DNA of 64,000 nt from Spisula solida (lineage: Eukaryota; Mollusca; Bivalvia; Venerida; Mactridae), in the NCBI GenBank assembly GCA_947247005.1, contig OX365955.1:23169322-23233321 (forward strand), written 5' to 3'. This document shows, in pieces, positions 57,956 to 64,000 of the stretch. The first letter of the stretch is position 1. Every line of letters starts with the position of its first letter. The position numbers were made by a program, and so were the translations under genes. A model generated the notes under the pieces. It had not been told where the DNA came from, ran no database searches, and saw only the letters and a program-made list of their open reading frames with translations.

Positions 57956-58305
57956 GATGTTGCTCTAGATATGTTGTACAGTACAAGGCAAGCCAGTTTG
58001 TCTGATGTTTGAGGATTGAGTATGATACATGCATGCAATTGTTTGCATGTACATGTAGTCGGAATGTGAAACTTATGATGAAAGAAAGTGTATTATAAGT
58101 ACCAGTAATACAGAGTATATATTACACTTAAGATATGCATTATTTGTAAGTATACAAACAAACACAAGTGCTGGTCACAATAACATCAGTTGAAGTACAG
58201 TGATTGAAGTTTTTAAGTGATAAAGAAGCTGATTCACCAACACCATGACATCTAAAGACAGCTACCAAGCCTGCTGACTTGGCCAATGGCCAGTTAAAAA
58301 AAAAG

Positions 58306-58640
58306 GTAAGTTACCAATTTTCTAGGGCTGCTTTCAGCAGTTCAGCCGTTCAGCCACCATTTGACATTTAAACTTCCCCTGGTCATTAGGCTACCTATGG
58401 AAACCTACGTTCGAGTCTCCCTGGGGAGACTATTTCTCTCCTGGTGCTGGTGGGTGTGCAGCCAACATCGATCTTCGGCTCCCAGGACTATCGAACATGT
58501 TCAGACACAGCCCTCACAGGTACCGATTCACACCTTGGTCCAGTGGAGCATGGGGGTTATTAGTGCTCAGAGAAATTAAGCAGTGGTCCAGACGGGGGTT
58601 GAACCCGGGACCTCTTGAGTATTGGAGTTTTGAGTATGTT
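58306..58640 (+). mobile_element. Composite SINE-like element, copy 2
   Basis: Matches 40428-40735 with extra segments (about 58460-58510). The A-box-like TGGTCATTAGGC and B-box GTTCGAGTCTCC are kept. It ends with a second tRNA-like block that reads GGTCCCGGGTTCAACCCC on the minus strand. Confidence 0.75.
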
Positions 58641-61600
58641 ATTAGCATCATACAGACAAACATTATAGTAATTCATTTGCCTTGATCTTGACTTCATCTC
58701 TTTGATAGGTGGAAGCATGAAAATCATCAGGTAATTAACATTTTTAGGCGACATAATTTGTAACACAAAGACAAACAAAATGACTTACCAGTATATTTAC
58801 ATGTAAAATCCTTGCCTGTATAAATATCACATATATCCAGTGAATATCTTCAGGGCAGTAAAGTTGCAAACAAGTTAATTAATCCAAATACACACATACA
58901 GTGTACACCTAACTGATGTCATGTAGAATTCTCCCTCGTTAAGCTAAATCATACACATGTTAACACTCTCGTTAACATTTACCACTCGTTAACGTAAATC
59001 ACCATAAACTGTCCAACAAAAACATCATGAGGACACATCAGTAACAGCTGATCGAATCATCAGCTGATCAAATATTTAACCAATATCTCAGATTCCCTTT
59101 ATAATCCATTACCAAACCATTATATTAAAGGTCATATAAATGTTTGATACTTTCCTCATTTAAAACATTATCTTCCACTTTCAATTGTTTTGTTACGCAC
59201 TTTTAAGGTCACCACAATATGCTGATAAAAACATAAACACAATTAATGAAATATCATATAAAGTAAGATAAAAGAAAGTTCAATTGTAGCAATAATCATG
59301 CACTAGCTGCATTTACATTTTATGATAGATTTCCAGTTTACTTAAAATTAGTAGTTCATTAACTCATACATGAATATTTTCAAGTAGATTGTTGTAATAA
59401 AGGCCTCAGGGTTGTTTTTGTTGCAAACTGAGAACATAAAACTGACAGATAGGAGACCAGTCTAAAATCTCTGATCTCTGATTGGTTGTTTCTGAACTCA
59501 ATCATGAATCAGCCAATGACAAGGCAGCATTCTTAGACTGGTTTACAAAACCACCATGTTTGTTCTCACACTTAATTTCATGCTTAACTAATTTAAAATG
59601 ATTTACTGTATTAATAGATAGAAAATTACAGCAGATTTTCCAGTTTGTGAATTCTGCAGTTCAAATTGAGCGGTCAAAGGAAAACAGTAGTAAATTTACT
59701 TGTTTATTTATATTTTTACAGACACACAACTTCAGGTTTGCTTTGACTCAAGGATTAGATTCAAATACCACATAAACCTAGAATCTGTGAACATCTGAAC
59801 TGCTTCTCTGGTTGTCCTTTAATATCATACTGAGCTACAGAAAGTTTGCACAATAATTTTGAAAATTAAACAAACTAAATTTAGTCCTTTTACACTAATT
59901 GAATTTCATCCACAGCATTTAGGTGTTTAACCATCGACAAAGTTAAGAACACAGCCTAATCAGTCTTTCACACTAATTGATTTTTTAAACAAGCCATTAA
60001 ACAATTCACCGATTTAAATTTGAACTTCACTAAAATACAAACACACATTTTACATGTATAACAATAATATAATTTTATATTATAATCCTCAACAATTATT
60101 TGAGAAGAATTTAACTATCAGACAATTTTATCCAAGAATTATTATCAAACAATTATCCACCAAGAATTACTATATCAGTATCCAATCTAATTTATCAATT
60201 ATATTGTCTATACACACAGAAAGATTATCTAGTAAATAAACAGCCAGCAATTAACCAGCAAGGTATATCCAAAACAAACTACTCACTAATAGCTGAATAA
60301 ACTCCTTGAAAATTGTGAGAACATAGCTTCTACCACAATTGACTAAGAAATGGATTACTATAAACAAGATCAGAATACTAATTTGCTCCAAAACCTCAAC
60401 CAGATAATTATACAGATCACGAGGCAATACTATAATAACCACATCGTTTCCTCAGGTTGAGATACAACAGTTCTATGGCCTCTCTAATTATCCATTTACT
60501 TAACACAGGTTCTCATTATGTAACGAGTTGCATCACTGTAACTGAAGAAAATACTGTACTCCTACACATCACAAGAAAACAGAAATATCCCACGAAAATG
60601 AGAAAATGAGAAAACTTCTAATCGCAGCTATTAGTCAGTACATGTGTAGGAATATATATAAACATTTCAACTAACGATTAATTCCACATTCAAATTCATC
60701 ACCACATTACATTCCAAAGTAACAGGTGGGGGGTTGAAACATATATATGAGAGTTTATTATACACAAGTGTTTATATATTTTACACAGCCTCTAATATAC
60801 TTGTATATATATATAACCAACCCACTTAACCTCAGACTTTACTAACAACTTCCAAGCACCCTAAAGAGTACTGGGGTAATTAAAACTTCCTAATTAAACC
60901 ATTTGACCAAACATAAGTCCATGTTTGTTTCTAGTCCTACTTACGAAACCTTTACAAATTATCCTATCATAATTGGTTCTTGTCCTCCTGTTGAAAGATT
61001 AATCATTATATTGTTCCTTACTCTCCAATTGCCTGGCCAGAATATTTTGTTGCTCTACATGTTCTAGGTATGAATTGAAACGGTTAAGTGAAAAATCAAA
61101 GCGCTGTGGGGAGCGTAATTGTTCCTCATCCTACCGTTTTACTTCATGCACCATACACTACATTAAGAGATGCATGAGCTTGAACATGTACACATTACAT
61201 GTGCAGCTTCTTGGGACAAAGAGTGATCTCCCTTGATAAGATACTTTGTTAAGTCCAATTCCATAGTTGGATTGTCTCCCCTCCCTAATCGATATTGAAA
61301 CATAATCAGAGATGGCCATGAGATAGGGACACACAATTCATGTCAATTTTAATGTATAGATGGAAGTAGAGGGCAAATGTTAAAAATTTATTGTTCCTGT
61401 CCTACAAATAAGGAATATTAATACTTTCAGACTGGGCACATAGTTATGAAGAGTATTTTTTTATCGGCCTCACCAAAACAACTTGTAGTATTTTCATATT
61501 ACTTTCAATCTGAGGACATACTAACATTTTGTCATCTGCTTCACCAAAATAACTTGTAGTATCTTCAATGAAGAAACAAAAACAATAAATATTTTATCAT

Positions 61601-61760
61601 TGGCCTCACAAAAAGCCATGTAGTATCTTCAATGAATGTATGAGTGAATTAAAGCAGCAGGTAGTTTATGGCTGTTCTCCAATTATTGGTCTAGCATCTC
61701 TTACATCATGGTTACCTACAGTTAGATATATAGGTCACTGACTTTCTATATCCGCCATGT
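58641..61760. other. Stretch without recognised gene
   Basis: AT-rich with a hairpin element at about 59446-59580. At 58925-58995 CTCGTTAA occurs three times at short intervals (an imperfect tandem). Near 61460-61620 a GGCCTCACCAAAACAACTTG-type block is repeated three times. Confidence 0.5.
59446..59580. mobile_element. Hairpin MITE (ACCAGTCTAA termini)
   Basis: GACCAGTCTAAAATCTCTG with ATTGGTTG pairs with AGCCAATGAC and ATTCTTAGACTGGTTT. The layout recalls 32806-32957 (both centre on GATTGGTTGT), but the ends differ. Confidence 0.65.
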
Positions 61761-61761
61761 A

Positions 61762-61977
61762 GAACTGTAGAAAAAGAAATTATTTCGCGCAATTTAGTTT
61801 CGCAGAGCTCACAAGAGGTAGAATTTCGTGAAATTAAGTTGTCCCGATAGTGCTAAAAACATTAATATGGACATTTCGGGAAACTTAAAAACGTGAAAAT
61901 TTGTAGTCACAAATATGCCGACGATCAGCAAAAACGCGAAAGTTAGTTTTTCGCGAAAGTAAATTGGTTTACAGTAT
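61762..61977. mobile_element. MITE family E copy 3
   Basis: Begins AACTGTAGAAAAAGAAATTA and ends AAATTGGTTTACAGTA; body as in copies 1 and 2 (CCGACGATCAGCAAAAACGC). Confidence 0.85.
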
Positions 61978-62171
61978 AACAAACACACATATTGATTAAA
62001 CATGACGTGAATCTGTTAAATCCATACTGTGATGGATTCATTTCAAATCATACAGTTAAACCTCGATCATTACAATCAATGACCTGATTAGGACATTCTG
62101 GAATCATTCATTTAATAACTATTCGGGTATAACATCGTTTTTTCAAAACATTTTCAGTTATATACATTTTA

Positions 62172-62281
62172 AGTTTGCCGCAATGTCCATATTAATGTGT
62201 TTAGCACTTTCGTCGTAAAATTCAACTACTCGCAAACTCCGCGAAATTAAATCGCGCAAAATTATTTCTTGGATTACAGTA
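62172..62281 (-). mobile_element. MITE family E copy 4 (truncated, inverted)
   Basis: The minus strand starts TACTGTAATCCAAGAAATAA and runs to GACATTGCGG; the right half is missing. Confidence 0.75.
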
Positions 62282-62353
62282 AGACGGACAATTGTCACCC
62301 AATCAGCTTTCCTGTAATACATGTCATATTATAATCCTGACCAGTACTAAATT

Positions 62354-62886
62354 ACAAGAGGGCCGTGTGGCCCTAAAGCGCTCACCTGATGACTAGCAGT
62401 AACGGCAGAATCAGTATTTGTAATGAATATATGACATTAATAATTGATGTAGATTTTACAAATACACACTTTATGGCCAGGTTTTATAAAGATGAGGTAA
62501 AAATGTGACCTCTAGAGTATAAACAAGGTTTTCTTTGATGTGATCTGGTGACCCCAGATGACCCAGTTAGGAACTTGACCTAGATTTCATAAACACAAAC
62601 ATTGTGACCAAGTTCCATAAAGATTAGGTAAAAAATGTGACATCTAGAGTGTTAACAAGGTTTTTCTTTGATTTGACCTTGTGACCTAGTTTTTGACCCC
62701 AGATGACCCAGTTATGAACTTGACCTAGATTTCATAGAGACCCACATTGAGACTTAAGTTTCATAAAGATTAAGTGATAACTGTGACCCGAGTGTTAACA
62801 TTCTAATTGTTGACGACTGATGGTGGACGACGGACATAGGGCGATCACAATAGCTCACCTTGAGCACTTCATGCTCAGGTGAGCTA
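62354..62886. mobile_element. Pearl-like element, short relative of 48549-50081
   Basis: Begins ACAAGAGGGCCGTGTGGCCC then GCTCACCTGATGA, with about two and a half core units (TGACCTTGTGACCTAGTTTT; CATAAAGATTAGG). It ends in a hairpin AGCTCACCTTGAGCACTTCA with TGCTCAGGTGAGCT. Confidence 0.88.
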
Positions 62887-63786
62887 ATATAACCATTACA
62901 TAAGGACCAGCAAACTTCTCCACATGTGGAGGAAAAGTGACATTGTTATCAAACTTTCATGGAAGGGTACTATGACCTGCCGCGACTGAGAATCAAGCCT
63001 AGACACCGGGCTACAAATCTAACACATTGCAGGACCACATTTGCATCGCTACAGTCTTATATCAAAGATATCATATAAGACATAATTCATCGCAACACGC
63101 TGAACCCAATAATTTATACAGATGATTTTTTAATATTCATAAAATCGAACGTCATATATAAATATTTATGAGCGGCCAGGGATAATATATAACAGATGCA
63201 ATGTATGTTGTAACATGGTCATCCATGTTGAATGACTCAACATGAATGACCAGTTTAATTTTTTAAAATTAACATATATCATAATACCAATAAATGACAA
63301 AACACATGATCAAAACTTTATAACATGTACATATGAAATAATCACAGCTAAAATGTGGGGTTTCCGAATTATATATAAGTTAAAGTACTCAATATTTATA
63401 GATCACATACAATATCGGAAATATAAAAGATTAAAATTCAATATTTAATACATGTACTTAAATAAAATCGAGCATTCATCATAATATTTAGTAATACACT
63501 AATCTTTATTCTTACAGTAAGATCTTGTATCATCACATGTGACATACTAACAGTGCAAGATTACATATACTCAATACTGTACATACATATATCATCATCA
63601 TATAATATATTATTATAAATAATACACATAGGGTACATGAAAACAGTAAATACATGAATACAGTAAATATATGACCGACTTCCTGTACCACTTATACCAT
63701 ATCATGGTGTATGTATAATATAAACAACCACTTAGTGACTTATAATATCATGAAAACACTATATTAATACGTAAAGTATTACAGAA

Positions 63787-63861
63787 CAGCCCTGCGTTCA
63801 ACAAAAAATTGTGTGCAAAACGCAACGTGCGTCACGTAATTCTTCGTTGAACGCTGGGCTG
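63787..63861. mobile_element. 75-bp hairpin MITE (CAGCCCTGCGTTCAAC)
   Basis: CAGCCCTGCGTTCAACAAAA pairs with GTTGAACGCTGGGCTG; the inner ACGCAACGTGCGTCACGT is itself palindromic. Confidence 0.8.
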
Positions 63862-64000
63862 GTACACCTTGTCAATTTCCTGAGAAAGGTAAGCTAGCTG
63901 CCCATTCCTCTCCTCCTCCACCCGAGTAAATATGAAAAGCCTACTGTTCTATCTATTGTCGATATTTTTTCCATACACTGTTCAATCCTCATTGTGGGCA
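63862..64000 (-). pseudogene. Possible Penelope-like reverse-transcriptase fragment
   Basis: In one minus-strand frame the sequence reads LFIFTRVEEERNGQLAYLSQ before running into the hairpin element. FT-x-E-E-E-x-NG-x-L-x-(F/Y)L resembles the conserved block before the LD motif in Penelope-like reverse transcriptases. An upstream stop and the short length mean it is a relic at best. The match is from memory of the family pattern and could be chance. Confidence 0.3.

Overview
The window is AT-rich, CpG-poor, intron-rich eukaryotic DNA. There are no prokaryotic operons. It carries fossils of many short non-autonomous transposons. Two repeat families (an element bounded by TTATGCCCCC / GGGGGCATAA with an ACGG tail, and one starting with AGAGGGCCCAAAGGGCC) have inverted ends, a tandem core of about 145-180 bp and a tetranucleotide-like tail. 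That resembles the 'pearl' elements described from bivalve molluscs. My inference is a marine bivalve; the species cannot be told from this sequence.

The only protein-coding gene I can support is on the minus strand. It is an ortholog of ANKS1A/ANKS1B (Odin / AIDA-1 family: ankyrin repeats, two tandem SAM domains, a C-terminal PTB domain). Twelve exons can be placed by reading frame, splice sites and family resemblance. In transcription order these are: a short linker exon (35425-35469); a 236-nt linker exon (33671-33906); two alternative paralogous exons (31823-31955 and 29733-29826); SAM1 (27435-27538 and 26066-26177); SAM2 (24742-24881 and 24121-24198); an acidic linker (21546-21722); and three PTB exons (20742-20870, 19944-20018, 2738-2824). 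A 17.1-kb intron splits the PTB domain. The ankyrin repeats and the rest of the PTB domain were not found and presumably lie outside the window to the right and left.

The most interesting observation is at 29.7-32.4 kb. The two paralogous exons have the same unusual phases (start phase 0, end phase 1), so exactly one must be used: including both, or skipping both, brings a stop codon into frame. Directly upstream of each exon is a tandem array whose unit is a copy of that exon's own 3' splice acceptor region. The two arrays are unrelated in sequence to each other. This looks like acceptor amplification that arose twice at one mutually exclusive exon pair. A third array of acceptor-donor-like units sits next to the second SAM1 exon.

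Layout: 1-2.7 kb, intron with a MITE and a minisatellite. 2.7-20 kb, the last PTB exon in the window and the 17-kb intron, with SINEs, MITEs, a long hairpin and a minisatellite. 20-36 kb, the exon-dense part, with pearl-like elements in most introns. 36-64 kb, no recognised exon: MITE families, tRNA-derived SINEs, a LINE reverse-transcriptase tail, a hAT-like element, a Tc1-like element, a 1.5-kb pearl-like tandem array and, at the right edge, a possible Penelope-like fragment. This right half is probably a long 5' intron of the same gene, but that is inference.
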